The position numbers and the translations under genes were made by a program. From assembly GCA_030054175.1 (NCBI GenBank), contig JASGCM010000016.1, positions 44,728-92,807 on the forward strand: 48,080 nucleotides of DNA, given 5' to 3'. The DNA comes from Alphaproteobacteria bacterium (lineage in GTDB: Bacteria; Pseudomonadota; Gammaproteobacteria; Burkholderiales; Burkholderiaceae_C). Shown one piece after another: positions 8,829-17,513 of this stretch. The notes beneath the pieces were generated by a model. It was not told the DNA's origin, made no database searches, and saw only the letters and a list, made by a program, of their open reading frames with translations. Numbering within the stretch: position 1 is the first letter of the stretch; each line of letters begins with the position of its first letter.

Positions 8829-8855
8829 GGCATTGTGGTGTCGTCGCGCCGCTGA
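8829..8855 (+). pseudogene. Duplicated 3' tail of the EamA transporter gene
   Basis: Read in frame this is GIVVSSRR then TGA. It parallels GIVVSSRK then TAG at 8762-8788; 14 consecutive bases (GTGGTGTCGTCGCG) are identical. It has no start and is not a gene. It is best read as the original gene end, displaced when the palindrome at 8797-8821 arrived. Confidence 0.65.
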
Positions 8856-8871
8856 CGACACCGGCAGACTT

Positions 8872-9675
8872 TCAATAGGTGCCGGGGTAGGCGCCTCCAT
8901 CGGTCAGAATGTTCTGCCCGGTGATGTAACTGGCATGGGCACTGCACAGGAAAGCGCAGGTCTGGCCAAATTCCTCGGCATGGCCAAAGCGTTGGGCAGG
9001 GATGGTTTTTTTGCGCATCTCGGCCACTTCTTCCACCGATTTACCCGCTTTTTCGGCAGCACTTTTCAGAGTGGTTCGGATGCGGGCGGTGTCAAAGGCA
9101 CCGGGCAAGAGGTTGTTGATGGTGACATTACGCGAAGCCAAACGGGTCTGGCGTGCCACACCGGCCACGAAGCCGGTCAAACCAGAACGTGCGCCGTTGG
9201 ACAAACCCAGCACGTCGATGGGGGCCTTGACCGCGCCTGAGGTGATGTTGATGATGCGACCAAAGCCGCGCTCGGCCATGCCGTCAACGGTGGCCTTGAT
9301 GAGTTCGATGGGTGTCAGCATATTGGCATCAACCGCCTTGATCCACTGCTCGCGGCCCCAATCGCGGAAATCGCCCGGCGGCGGACCACCCGCGTTGGTG
9401 ACGACGATGTCATAGGCCTTGCCCGGGCCACCGGCCACCGCCCAAATGGCCTCACGGCCCGCTTCGGTCGTGATGTCAACTGCCACGGCCAGCACCTTGA
9501 CCTGTGCCCCCGCTTCTTTTTGCAAGGCCTGTGCGCTGGCACTCAGCGTCTCGGCGCCACGCGCCACCATGACCACGTTGACACCCTCGTGCGCCAGTGC
9601 GCGGGCGCAACCCAGCCCCAAACCTTTGCTGGCGCCTCCGACCAGCGCCCATTTGCCTTTGATGCCCAGATCCAT
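8872..9675 (-). CDS. Atypical SDR family oxidoreductase (beta-ketoacyl-ACP-reductase-like)
   Basis: A 267-residue Rossmann-fold protein. The cofactor motif is GGASKGLGLG at 13-22, close to the SDR TGxxxGxG, and VTNAGG is at 92-97. The expected catalytic Tyr-x3-Lys is missing: after S146 the region reads LSNGAR at 158-163. This matches a known SDR subgroup (BKR_like_SDR_like) whose members lack a full catalytic tetrad, so activity as a normal dehydrogenase is doubtful. It starts at the base after the end of the upstream EamA gene, so the two are translationally close. Function not established. Confidence 0.85.
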   Translation of the reverse strand: MDLGIKGKWALVGGASKGLGLGCARALAHEGVNVVMVARGAETLSASAQALQKEAGAQVKVLAVAVDITTEAGREAIWAVAGGPGKAYDIVVTNAGGPPPGDFRDWGREQWIKAVDANMLTPIELIKATVDGMAERGFGRIINITSGAVKAPIDVLGLSNGARSGLTGFVAGVARQTRLASRNVTINNLLPGAFDTARIRTTLKSAAEKAGKSVEEVAEMRKKTIPAQRFGHAEEFGQTCAFLCSAHASYITGQNILTDGGAYPGTY

Positions 9676-10599
9676 TTATTTCGCTCCTTGACGTGAAACC
9701 ATGAAAACACCCCCCAGCACCAGCAAGGTGCCCACGCCGATCCAGGCGTTGAGAGGCTCATCCAAAATCCATGCCCCCATGGCGATGGTCGACATGGGGC
9801 CGATCATTCCCGTTTGCGAGGTCAAACCGGGACCAATGCGCTCTAAGGCCATCATCACCAGCAAAACCGGTGCCACGGTGCAAACCACCGCGTTGAGTAC
9901 CGACAAGGCGATCACCGGGGTCGGGACCCAAGCCGCCTCAAGAGGGCGCAACAGCGCAAATTGGGTAATGCAACACAGGCATGCCACAGTACTGGCCCAA
10001 CCGACCAAGCGCAAGGAACCCAAGCGTTTGACCATCTCTCCACTGTAAATCAGATACAACGAATAAGTCAGCGCGCTCAGAAACACCAGTGTCGCCCCCA
10101 GGGCCACCTGCCCGCCGGCCCACATCACTTCATGGCCAAAGACCAGCAAAATCCCGCTGTAACTGACCGCCATGGCCAGCACGCGTCGAACATTCAGGGG
10201 CCGACGAAACAGGACCCAACCCAGTACCAGCACCAAGGTCGGATTCAAATACAGAATCAGCCGCTCCAAACCGGCGCTGACGTACTGCAAACCCAAAAAA
10301 TCGAGGTAACTCGATAAGTAATAACCCAAGAAGCCCAAGCCAACGATGCCCGCCAAGTCGCGCCGGGTCAGGGGCTGGCCGCGGGCCGAGGGCTGGCGCT
10401 CGGCCCACCAGGCCATGAGTAAAAACAGCGGTAACGCAAACAGCATGCGGTACATGATCAGCGTCGCCGCATCCACCGGGTGCTGATAGGCCAGCTTGAC
10501 GATGATGGCCTTGCCACTGAAAGCAATGGCCCCAGCTATCGCCAGCAACACCCCCGCGCGATGCACCTTCGCGGTCGTGCTTTGGACAGCAGGGGTCAT
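9676..10599 (-). CDS. EamA / DMT superfamily transporter
   Basis: A 307-residue inner-membrane protein with about ten hydrophobic segments in two EamA halves. Substrate unknown. It begins 14 nt after the gamma-glutamyltransferase stop and abuts the SDR gene, so ggt, this exporter and the SDR are likely one transcript. It is not closely similar to the EamA protein at 7883-8788. The context suggests transport of an amino acid or peptide-derived product, but that is inference. Confidence 0.88.
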   Translation of the reverse strand: MTPAVQSTTAKVHRAGVLLAIAGAIAFSGKAIIVKLAYQHPVDAATLIMYRMLFALPLFLLMAWWAERQPSARGQPLTRRDLAGIVGLGFLGYYLSSYLDFLGLQYVSAGLERLILYLNPTLVLVLGWVLFRRPLNVRRVLAMAVSYSGILLVFGHEVMWAGGQVALGATLVFLSALTYSLYLIYSGEMVKRLGSLRLVGWASTVACLCCITQFALLRPLEAAWVPTPVIALSVLNAVVCTVAPVLLVMMALERIGPGLTSQTGMIGPMSTIAMGAWILDEPLNAWIGVGTLLVLGGVFMVSRQGAK

Positions 10600-10613
10600 G
10601 CAGTCAGCGCCGA

Positions 10614-12236
10614 TCAGAAACCGGCCGCCAGACCGTCGCGGCGCGAGTCACTGGCCACCACATAGCCTTCGACAGCCGGATCGCCGGCACGCCAGATGAA
10701 TTGACCCGCGCCGAAGTCCTGGTAACTGTCGTTGATGACCGCAATCTGGTGCCCCAAGTCTTTCAATCCTTGCACGGTGGCTGCTGGCATGGTCGGCTCG
10801 GCATTGATTTCCAAGCCCACATTAAAGCGCCAACGCGGTGCATCGCAAGCCGATTGCGGGTTTTGGGCGTGGTCGATCATGCGGATCAAGGTCTGCATGT
10901 GGCCTTGGGGTTGCATGTTGCCGCCCATGACGCCAAAACTCATGACGGGTTGACCGTTTTGCGTCAGGAAAGCCGGAATGATGGTGTGGAAAGGTCGCTT
11001 GCCCGGAGCGACCAAATTGGCGCGGTTGGCACCTTTGGGTGAGGCATTGAAACCATGACCCCGGTTTTGCAAACCGATGCCAAAGGTAGGCTCGACACAG
11101 CCCGAACCAAAGCCCATGTAATTGCTCTGGATGAAGCTGATCATCATGCCGCTCTCATCTGCGGCGGTCAGGTAGATGGTGCCGCCTTGAACCGGGTTTC
11201 CGGCCTTGAAATCCTGAGCACGCTTGGGGTCGATCAAACGGGAGCGACTGGCCAGGTATGCATCGTCGAGCAGTTGCTCGGAAGTAACTTCCATTGCATC
11301 CCCTTGTGCGACATAGCGGTAGATGTCGGCAAAAGCCAATTTCATGGCCTCGATCTTCAAGTGCTCGGCCTGCGCACCATCCAATGGCATCGATGCCAAG
11401 TCGAAATGGCTGAGCATGCCCAAAGCCATTTGGGCGGCGATGCCTTGGCCGTTGGGGGGGATCTCATGCAGGGTGTAGCCGCGGTAGTCTTTGGCCAGGG
11501 GCCGCACCCATTCGGGACGGTAGGCCGCCATGTCCGAGGCCTTGAGTGAACCGCCGTTGGCATCGGAGAACTTCTCCAGAGCCAGCGCTATCTCGCCCTG
11601 GTAGAAGGACTGGCCTTTGGTTTTGGCAATCGCACGCAAGGCACGAGCCGCCGCAGGAAAACGAAACAGCTCTCCCACTTCAGGGGCACGCCCCCAAGGC
11701 AAAAATGACTCGGAAAAACCGGGCTGCACGCGCAACTCTTCGGTCGCGGCCAACCACTTGGACTGAACCACGATGGGCATCAGGTAGCCCCGCTCGGCGA
11801 CCTCGATGGCGGGTTGCATCAAGTCTTCAAAGGGCAATTTGCCAAAACGCTCGGACAGCGCCACCCAACCAGCAATCGCACCAGGCACCGTGACCGAGTC
11901 CATGCCGCGCTTTGGTGGCGTCAGGCAGCCATCGCCGTACTTGCGTTGGAAATAATCGGGTGTCCAGGCGGCGGGTGCGGTACCCGAGGCATTCAGGCCG
12001 TGCAGTTCTTTGCCATCCCACAAAATGGCAAAGGCATCCGACCCCAACCCATTGCTGACGGGCTCTGTGATCATGATGGCGGCGGCGGCGGCAATGGCCG
12101 CGTCGACGGCATTACCGCCAGCCCACAACATGCGCAAGCCAGCCTGAGCCGCCAGAGGATGAGAGGTCGAGACCACGTTGCGGGCAAACACCGGCAAGCG
12201 GGCCATGGGATAAGGGTTGGCGTAGTTGAATTTCAT
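10614..12236 (-). CDS. ggt: Gamma-glutamyltransferase family protein
   Basis: An Ntn-hydrolase that cleaves or transfers the gamma-glutamyl group of glutathione and related compounds. The 540-residue precursor should cut itself before Thr353 (GGTIYLT), the nucleophile of the small subunit; GGNAVDAAIA and NGLGSD mark the large subunit. The N-terminus (MKFNYANPYP) shows no signal peptide, unlike periplasmic Ggt of E. coli, so it may be cytoplasmic (YwrD-like). Start ATG at 12236 is preferred; an ATG at 12260 is possible. A TTGACA at 12277-12272 (minus strand) could be a -35 box. It lies 51 nt after a Bug binding-protein gene. Confidence 0.9.
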   Translation of the reverse strand: MKFNYANPYPMARLPVFARNVVSTSHPLAAQAGLRMLWAGGNAVDAAIAAAAAIMITEPVSNGLGSDAFAILWDGKELHGLNASGTAPAAWTPDYFQRKYGDGCLTPPKRGMDSVTVPGAIAGWVALSERFGKLPFEDLMQPAIEVAERGYLMPIVVQSKWLAATEELRVQPGFSESFLPWGRAPEVGELFRFPAAARALRAIAKTKGQSFYQGEIALALEKFSDANGGSLKASDMAAYRPEWVRPLAKDYRGYTLHEIPPNGQGIAAQMALGMLSHFDLASMPLDGAQAEHLKIEAMKLAFADIYRYVAQGDAMEVTSEQLLDDAYLASRSRLIDPKRAQDFKAGNPVQGGTIYLTAADESGMMISFIQSNYMGFGSGCVEPTFGIGLQNRGHGFNASPKGANRANLVAPGKRPFHTIIPAFLTQNGQPVMSFGVMGGNMQPQGHMQTLIRMIDHAQNPQSACDAPRWRFNVGLEINAEPTMPAATVQGLKDLGHQIAVINDSYQDFGAGQFIWRAGDPAVEGYVVASDSRRDGLAAGF

Positions 12237-12287
12237 GGGGATGGATTCTCTCAGGCCCATGCAGGACCGTCTGTCAAGTGAGTGAAA

Positions 12288-13262
12288 TCAGTCGGTGGTG
12301 ATCTTGCGCTCAATGATGATGCGGCGCCACTTGTCGTATTCGGTCTTGAGCAAAGACTGAAATGCGGCCGGTGTGCCTTCTGTGGCTTCGATCCCAAGTC
12401 GGGCCAGTTTCTCTCTCACCTCGGGGTCGGCCACGGTCTGGTTAATGGCTTGGTTGACCCGAGTCACGATTTCTGACGGCAAGCCTTTAGGGCCAAACAC
12501 GCCGAACCAGGTATTTGATTCATAGCCAGGCAAAACCTCGGCAATGGCCGGCAGATCGGGGGCCAGTGGGCTGCGCTTGGCCGATGTCACGCCCAGAGCG
12601 CGCAAACGACCATCGCGCACATGCGGCATACCGCTGGGCAATGAATCAAACAGCACGTCGATCTTGCCGCTGACCAGATCCGGAATGGCCAGGGCGGTTC
12701 CTTTGTAGGGAATGTGCACCACGAACAAACCGGCCTGGGCTTTGAACAGCTCGGCCGTCAGTTGCACGATGGTGCCGTTGCCGCTGGACGCGTAATTCAA
12801 CTGCCCAGGCCGGGCCTTGGCATACGAGATCCATTCCTTGACACTGTGCACCGGGGCCTGGTTGGGCACCAACATGATGCTGGGCGCATTACCCACATGG
12901 CCTACCGGAATGAAATCAGCGAATGCGTCATAGGGCAATCTGGGGTTCACCGCCGGGCCGATGGTGTGCGTGCTGGTGGTGGCCAGCAGCAGGGTGTAGC
13001 CGTCGGGGGGGGCTTTGGCGGCCAAATCGGACCCCAAAGAGCCGCCGGCGCCGGGCTTGTTGTCCACCACCACGGTTTGTCCCAAGCGTTCAGACAGCTT
13101 TTGCGAGACCGCGCGCGCCAAAATATCGGTTGCGCCACCGGCGGGGAATGGCACCACCAAACGGATGGATTTGGTGGGGTTGGACTGTGCCAAGACCCCA
13201 CCCGAAGACACTGCGAACAAAGCGGCCAAGCAGGCGCGCCGGGACAAACCACTGATTTTCAC
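12288..13262 (-). CDS. Tripartite tricarboxylate transporter substrate-binding protein (Bug/TctC)
   Basis: Periplasmic solute-binding protein of 324 residues. It has an N-terminal signal (residues about 1-25, with a twin-arginine-like SRRACLAAL), then the Bug core: IRLVVPFPAGGATDILAR, a VDNKPGAGG motif and SGNGT. Ligands in this family are carboxylates or related small acids; the ligand here is unknown. The start is GTG at 13262, with GGAG seven bases upstream. It begins 1 nt after the DUF3422 stop, so they are coupled. The TctB/TctA permease lies two genes upstream and may be its partner. Confidence 0.92.
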   Translation of the reverse strand: MKISGLSRRACLAALFAVSSGGVLAQSNPTKSIRLVVPFPAGGATDILARAVSQKLSERLGQTVVVDNKPGAGGSLGSDLAAKAPPDGYTLLLATTSTHTIGPAVNPRLPYDAFADFIPVGHVGNAPSIMLVPNQAPVHSVKEWISYAKARPGQLNYASSGNGTIVQLTAELFKAQAGLFVVHIPYKGTALAIPDLVSGKIDVLFDSLPSGMPHVRDGRLRALGVTSAKRSPLAPDLPAIAEVLPGYESNTWFGVFGPKGLPSEIVTRVNQAINQTVADPEVREKLARLGIEATEGTPAAFQSLLKTEYDKWRRIIIERKITTD

Positions 13263-13263
13263 T

Positions 13264-14538
13264 TTATTCTCCCAGGGCCAGTTTATGGTGAATTCTTCGC
13301 ATGAAGGACCACACCAAGAGCGCAATCAGGGGCACTGCCGCCGCCGTGGTGGTGGTGACGCCAAATGGCCAGCCATGGTGCGACAAGCCCTCGGCCACGT
13401 AATGGACCAAACCCGTCAGGTAGTAAGTGATGGCCGCCACCGACAGACCCTCGACGGTTGACTGCAACTTCAATTGCAGGCCCTGCCGACGGTTCATGGC
13501 TGCCAGCAAATCCTGGCTGCTTTGCTGCTGTTCGATTTCAACTCGGGTGCGCAGCAAATTGCTCATGCGTGAGACCCGCTCGGACAGGGCAGTCTGGCGG
13601 CGCACGGCCCACTCACAGGTGCTGCGGGCCGGGCTCAGGCGTCGCTCCATGAATTCGGCGATGGTCTGTTGCCCGGCCAGGCGCGACTCTCGGATGTCAT
13701 GGATGCGCCGATCCACCAACTCGAAGTAAGCTTTGGTGGCCGAAAAACGCGAATGCGTGGCAGCGTACTGCCCCTCGACCTGACCAGCCAAGGTAGTCAG
13801 TCGATCAAGCAACGCCGCCTCAGAAGACCGATCGGCGCTGCGAATGGCTTGGGCGAGTTCGGCCAATTCACGCTCGGCATCCGACAAAGCCGCACCGGCC
13901 TGACGGGCCGCCGGCAAGCCCAACAAAGCGGCCATGCGGTAAGTTTCGATTTCGAGCAACTGTTGCACCAAACGCCCGGTGCGACGGTGGGTGACCGAAC
14001 CGACGAACAAGACCATGCGGGAAAACCCATCGGCATGAATCTGAAAGTCGGTATGCACCTCGGCCTGACCGTCAGACAGGGTCGAAGCCACCAACGAATC
14101 CTCTTGCAAAATGCGGGCAAAATCACCCGACTCAAGCGCCTTGGTGGGCACGGCCCACAGGTGCAATTTGGCCAAAGCCTGTCCCGGCAGTCCTGCCAGC
14201 CAATTCTGTGGAACCGCTTGCAAAGCCGTCGGGGGATCCGCATGGGCCAAGGTGTCCATGGCGGCTTTTCGCATGAAAGTCCAGGATACGAATTCGGTGT
14301 GCATCTCCCAACGCAAGCGCCACGAGCCCAAATCGACCCGCAGGTGGGTGATGTCTGTCCCCGGGCTGGCCAGGTGGTGATCGGCCAGCAGGCGTGAAAG
14401 GTGCTGGCGGCTGGCTTCGCGCCCGGAGCGGTCGGTCCACATCACGATGTGCGAAATCGCCAACGGAACCTGCATGGGTTCCGGTGGACGGGCGTGGACT
14501 TCGTTGTGCAGCACATGCCGCAGGGCGTGGTCTTGCAT
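13264..14538 (-). CDS. DUF3422 family membrane-anchored protein
   Basis: A 424-residue protein. The N-terminal motif HNEVHARPPEPM (about 11-22) is the hallmark of DUF3422. A long soluble part ends in a predicted coiled segment (about 240-365), followed by two C-terminal hydrophobic helices (about 366-385 and 393-412). Function is unknown. It has AGGAG seven bases before the ATG at 14538. It lies between the TctA terminator and the Bug gene, with 1 nt to the latter, an unusual position that separates the binding protein from its likely permease. Confidence 0.88.
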   Translation of the reverse strand: MQDHALRHVLHNEVHARPPEPMQVPLAISHIVMWTDRSGREASRQHLSRLLADHHLASPGTDITHLRVDLGSWRLRWEMHTEFVSWTFMRKAAMDTLAHADPPTALQAVPQNWLAGLPGQALAKLHLWAVPTKALESGDFARILQEDSLVASTLSDGQAEVHTDFQIHADGFSRMVLFVGSVTHRRTGRLVQQLLEIETYRMAALLGLPAARQAGAALSDAERELAELAQAIRSADRSSEAALLDRLTTLAGQVEGQYAATHSRFSATKAYFELVDRRIHDIRESRLAGQQTIAEFMERRLSPARSTCEWAVRRQTALSERVSRMSNLLRTRVEIEQQQSSQDLLAAMNRRQGLQLKLQSTVEGLSVAAITYYLTGLVHYVAEGLSHHGWPFGVTTTTAAAVPLIALLVWSFMRRIHHKLALGE

Positions 14539-14595
14539 GGCAGACTCCTGAATTCGGGCATTCTCGCACCCCAGCCATACCCGACGGGCAACGTA

Positions 14596-14626
14596 CAAAA
14601 AAATCGGACTGGCAAGCCAGTCCGAT
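14596..14626 (-). terminator. Intrinsic terminator of the tctBA transcript
   Basis: Ten-bp perfect stem (ATCGGACTGG at 14603-14612 with its complement at 14617-14626) and a CAAG loop. On the minus strand it is followed by a run of seven T (14603-14597). This is a textbook Rho-independent terminator 27 nt after the tctA stop, separating tctBA from DUF3422-bug. Confidence 0.92.
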
Positions 14627-14652
14627 TCAGGGTCAGAAAACGATGCCTAGGA

Positions 14653-16164
14653 TCATTCTTCGACGAAAGTCTCCGCGCGCTTTTTCTTGACCGAGGGCAA
14701 AAGCACGATGACGATCAGCAACAAAGCCGCCGCCAACAAACCAGCCGACAAGGGACGGGTCGCGAACACGGTCCAGTCGCCGCGCGACAAAAGCAAGGCG
14801 CGTCGCAGGTTTTCTTCCATCATCGGCCCCAGGATGAAGCCCAAAAGCAGAGGCGCAGGCTCACACCCGAGCAAGATGAAGATGTACCCGATCAGACCGA
14901 AAATGGCCACCAGCCAGATGTCGAAGGTGTTGTTGTTGGTCGAATACACGCCAATCGCGCAGAACAACACGATGGCCGGGAACAAGAATCGGTAAGGCAC
15001 CGTCAACAACTTGATCCACATGCCAATCAAGGGCAGGTTCAAAATGACCAGCATCAGGTTGCCAATCCACATCGAAGCGATCAGACCCCAGAACAATTGC
15101 GGGTTGCTGGTCATCACCTGCGGGCCCGGCTGGATGTTGTGAATGGTCATCGCTCCCACCATCAGCGCCATCACGGCGTTGGGCGGGATGCCCAAAGTCA
15201 GCAGAGGGATGAACGAGGTTTGAGCGCCAGCATTGTTGGCTGACTCGGGGGCAGCCACGCCACGGATGTTGCCTTGACCAAAAGGTACTTCACCTGGTTG
15301 CAGCTTGGTCTTTTTCTCGATGGTGTAGGCGGCAAAAGCGGCCAGCAAAGCGCCACCACCCGGCAGCACTCCCAACAAAGATCCCAAGATCGTGCCACGC
15401 AAGACCGCCGGCAACATGTGCTTGAAGTCTTGCATGGTCGGGAACAAGCCCTGCACTTTGGAGGTGAACACCTCGCGCTGATCGGCCGGACGAGACAGGT
15501 TGGCGATGATCTCGCCGTAACCGAACACACCCATGGCGATGGTCACAAAGCCCACACCGTCGGTCAATTCAGGGATGTCCATGCTGTAACGAGCGACGCC
15601 CGAATTGACGTCAGTGCCGATCAATCCCATGAGCAAACCCAAAATGATCATGGCAATGGCCTTGATGAGGGAACCCGAGGCCAGCACCACAGCGCCGATC
15701 AAACCCAAGACCATCAGCGAGAAATACTCGGCCGGGCCAAATTTGAAGGCCAACTCGGTCAGCGGTGGCGCAAATGCCGCCAAAATCAGCGTGCCCACGC
15801 AACCCGCAAAGAATGAGCCTAAGCCAGCGGCCGCCAAGGCCGGACCGGCACGGCCCTTACGGGCCATTTGGTAGCCGTCGAGAGTGGTCACCACAGACGA
15901 GGATTCACCAGGCAAGTTCACCAAAATAGCGGTGGTTGAACCGCCGTATTGAGCACCGTAGTAAATACCGCCCAACATGATCAGAGCCGACACTGGGGGC
16001 AATGCGTAAGTGGCAGGCAGCAACATAGCGATGGTGGCCACCGGCCCGACGCCGGGCAACACGCCGATCAGGGTGCCCAGCAAACATCCCAAAAAGGCAT
16101 AAGCCAGGTTGATTGGCGTGAAAGCGACGCCAAAACCCAACGAGAGATTGGTAATCAGATCCAT
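14653..16164 (-). CDS. tctA: Tripartite tricarboxylate transporter permease, large subunit
   Basis: Inner-membrane permease of 503 residues with about 11-12 hydrophobic segments. The conserved N-terminal loop has GVLPGVGPVATIAMLLP (about 38-54) and a second such motif, GVLPGGGALLAAF, is near residue 264. It works with TctB and a Bug binding protein to import carboxylates using the ion gradient. It has AAGGAG before the ATG and starts 12 nt after tctB. The substrate is not predictable from the sequence. Confidence 0.95.
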   Translation of the reverse strand: MDLITNLSLGFGVAFTPINLAYAFLGCLLGTLIGVLPGVGPVATIAMLLPATYALPPVSALIMLGGIYYGAQYGGSTTAILVNLPGESSSVVTTLDGYQMARKGRAGPALAAAGLGSFFAGCVGTLILAAFAPPLTELAFKFGPAEYFSLMVLGLIGAVVLASGSLIKAIAMIILGLLMGLIGTDVNSGVARYSMDIPELTDGVGFVTIAMGVFGYGEIIANLSRPADQREVFTSKVQGLFPTMQDFKHMLPAVLRGTILGSLLGVLPGGGALLAAFAAYTIEKKTKLQPGEVPFGQGNIRGVAAPESANNAGAQTSFIPLLTLGIPPNAVMALMVGAMTIHNIQPGPQVMTSNPQLFWGLIASMWIGNLMLVILNLPLIGMWIKLLTVPYRFLFPAIVLFCAIGVYSTNNNTFDIWLVAIFGLIGYIFILLGCEPAPLLLGFILGPMMEENLRRALLLSRGDWTVFATRPLSAGLLAAALLLIVIVLLPSVKKKRAETFVEE

Positions 16165-16176
16165 TGCGAGAACTCC

Positions 16177-16665
16177 TTAGCCGACCAAAAAGGCAGGCCA
16201 GACAGGCATTTGCAGTTTCAGCAAAGCGATAAAGGCCAGATAACTGCCCAACGACAACACAGCAGCCAGGATAAGAACCGATTTCCAACTGAACTCGTCG
16301 CCCGCCTTGCTGGCGATGATGACCAGGGCAAAGATGGCGGCGATCAGGCCAAACGAAGGAATGCCGAACTTGGGCAGTCCCCCCAGCAAAATGCCGAACA
16401 CCAAGTTGGCTCCCAAAATATAGGAAAGCGGCTTCCAAGCGATTTTGCCGACCTTGTCACCATCCGGGGTTTCAACGATCAAACCGCCCAACATAATGAT
16501 GGCGCCCAGCAAGATCAGAAGCACTCCCAACATCATGGGGAAATAACCCGGGCCCATGCGAGCCCCGGTGCCCAGAGAATAACTGGTGGCTCCCCAGGCG
16601 AAAACGCCGCCTACCACCAGAAACATCAGTCCAGACAGAAAGTCTTTCTGACTTTTGATTTTCAA
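16177..16665 (-). CDS. tctB: Tripartite tricarboxylate transporter, small membrane subunit
   Basis: A 162-residue membrane protein with four hydrophobic segments (about 10-30, 44-66, 80-118 as a pair, 133-155) and the family motif GARMGPGYFP. The start is TTG at 16665, with AGGAG six bases upstream; no ATG or GTG in frame fits a ribosome site. It forms the tctBA operon. A weak CATAAT at 16702-16697 (minus strand) could be the -10 box. Confidence 0.88.
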   Translation of the reverse strand: MKIKSQKDFLSGLMFLVVGGVFAWGATSYSLGTGARMGPGYFPMMLGVLLILLGAIIMLGGLIVETPDGDKVGKIAWKPLSYILGANLVFGILLGGLPKFGIPSFGLIAAIFALVIIASKAGDEFSWKSVLILAAVLSLGSYLAFIALLKLQMPVWPAFLVG

Positions 16666-16754
16666 AGCAATCTCCTCGAAACTTTCCGATCGTGCGATTA
16701 TGAGCGTAAGAATTTTTAAAGTGACTGCGGGTTTCACTTATAGACCTGTCGCTT

Positions 16755-17513
16755 TCAAGACACTGGCGATAGCGCTTTGACCCAACGCTGGGCCGGCAAA
16801 GAAGGCCACTTCTCCTCGATCCGCTCGGCTTGCGTAGCCAACTGTTCCCGCGTGGGGCGCACTGGCGTGCGCAAGGCCAAGACCACAGTGTTGCCTTCGC
16901 GGGTGGGCTTGAAGGCCCACACAGCCGAGTCGGAAAAGGCCTCGATGATGTGCCGCAAACTGCGCTCGTAACTCATGCTGCGGCCAAAAAGATTGACCGT
17001 CATCACCCCGATGTCTGTCAGCAGCTGCCTGCAATGGCCGTAAAACTCTGGACTGTCGAGAACCGGCGAAGCGGCCTCGTGGTCGTAAAGATCCACATGC
17101 AGGAGATCGATCTGGTGGCGCCAGTGGGCGTGCGCGGCCACCTCTTGGGCGTCGCCCAGAATCACCGACAAACGCTCGTCATCGGCGGCCAATTTGAACC
17201 ACAGTCGGCAGGCCGCGACGACCTGCGGATTGATCTCAATGGCGGTGGTGCGGCAATGCAAACGTTTGTGGCAAAACTTGGTCAAGGCGGCCGCTCCCAG
17301 ACCCAATTGCATGGCGTGCTGCTCGGGGACATCATCCAAAGGCACAAACAACAAACCTGCCATCATGCGTTGAACATATTCCAACTGAATGGCATCGGGG
17401 TCATCGACCCTCATCGACCCCTGAATCCATTCGGTGCCCAAGTGCAAATAGCGGATGGGACCATGGTCAGAAAAATTCACTTCGGGCAAGGCCGAGGCTG
17501 AACGATGTCTCAT
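16755..17513 (-). CDS. SpeE-like protein (spermidine-synthase superfamily fold)
   Basis: A 252-residue protein with a SAM-type Rossmann core: LGLGAAALTKF at 70-80, IEINPQVV at 92-99, a D121-A122 pair and DLLHVDLYD at 136-144. It lacks the GGGDG of true spermidine synthases and the usual substrate loop, so polyamine synthesis is unlikely or unproven. Such proteins are usually annotated as spermidine synthase or methyltransferase. Start ATG at 17513 overlaps the tatD stop by ATGA, so the two genes are coupled. Confidence 0.75.
   Translation of the reverse strand: MRHRSASALPEVNFSDHGPIRYLHLGTEWIQGSMRVDDPDAIQLEYVQRMMAGLLFVPLDDVPEQHAMQLGLGAAALTKFCHKRLHCRTTAIEINPQVVAACRLWFKLAADDERLSVILGDAQEVAAHAHWRHQIDLLHVDLYDHEAASPVLDSPEFYGHCRQLLTDIGVMTVNLFGRSMSYERSLRHIIEAFSDSAVWAFKPTREGNTVVLALRTPVRPTREQLATQAERIEEKWPSLPAQRWVKALSPVS

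Noticed and set aside
14401..15243. Open frame of 280 codons on the plus strand
   Set aside because: It is antisense to tctA and DUF3422, rich in Gln/His/Arg with no domain; a shadow of GC-biased coding on the other strand.
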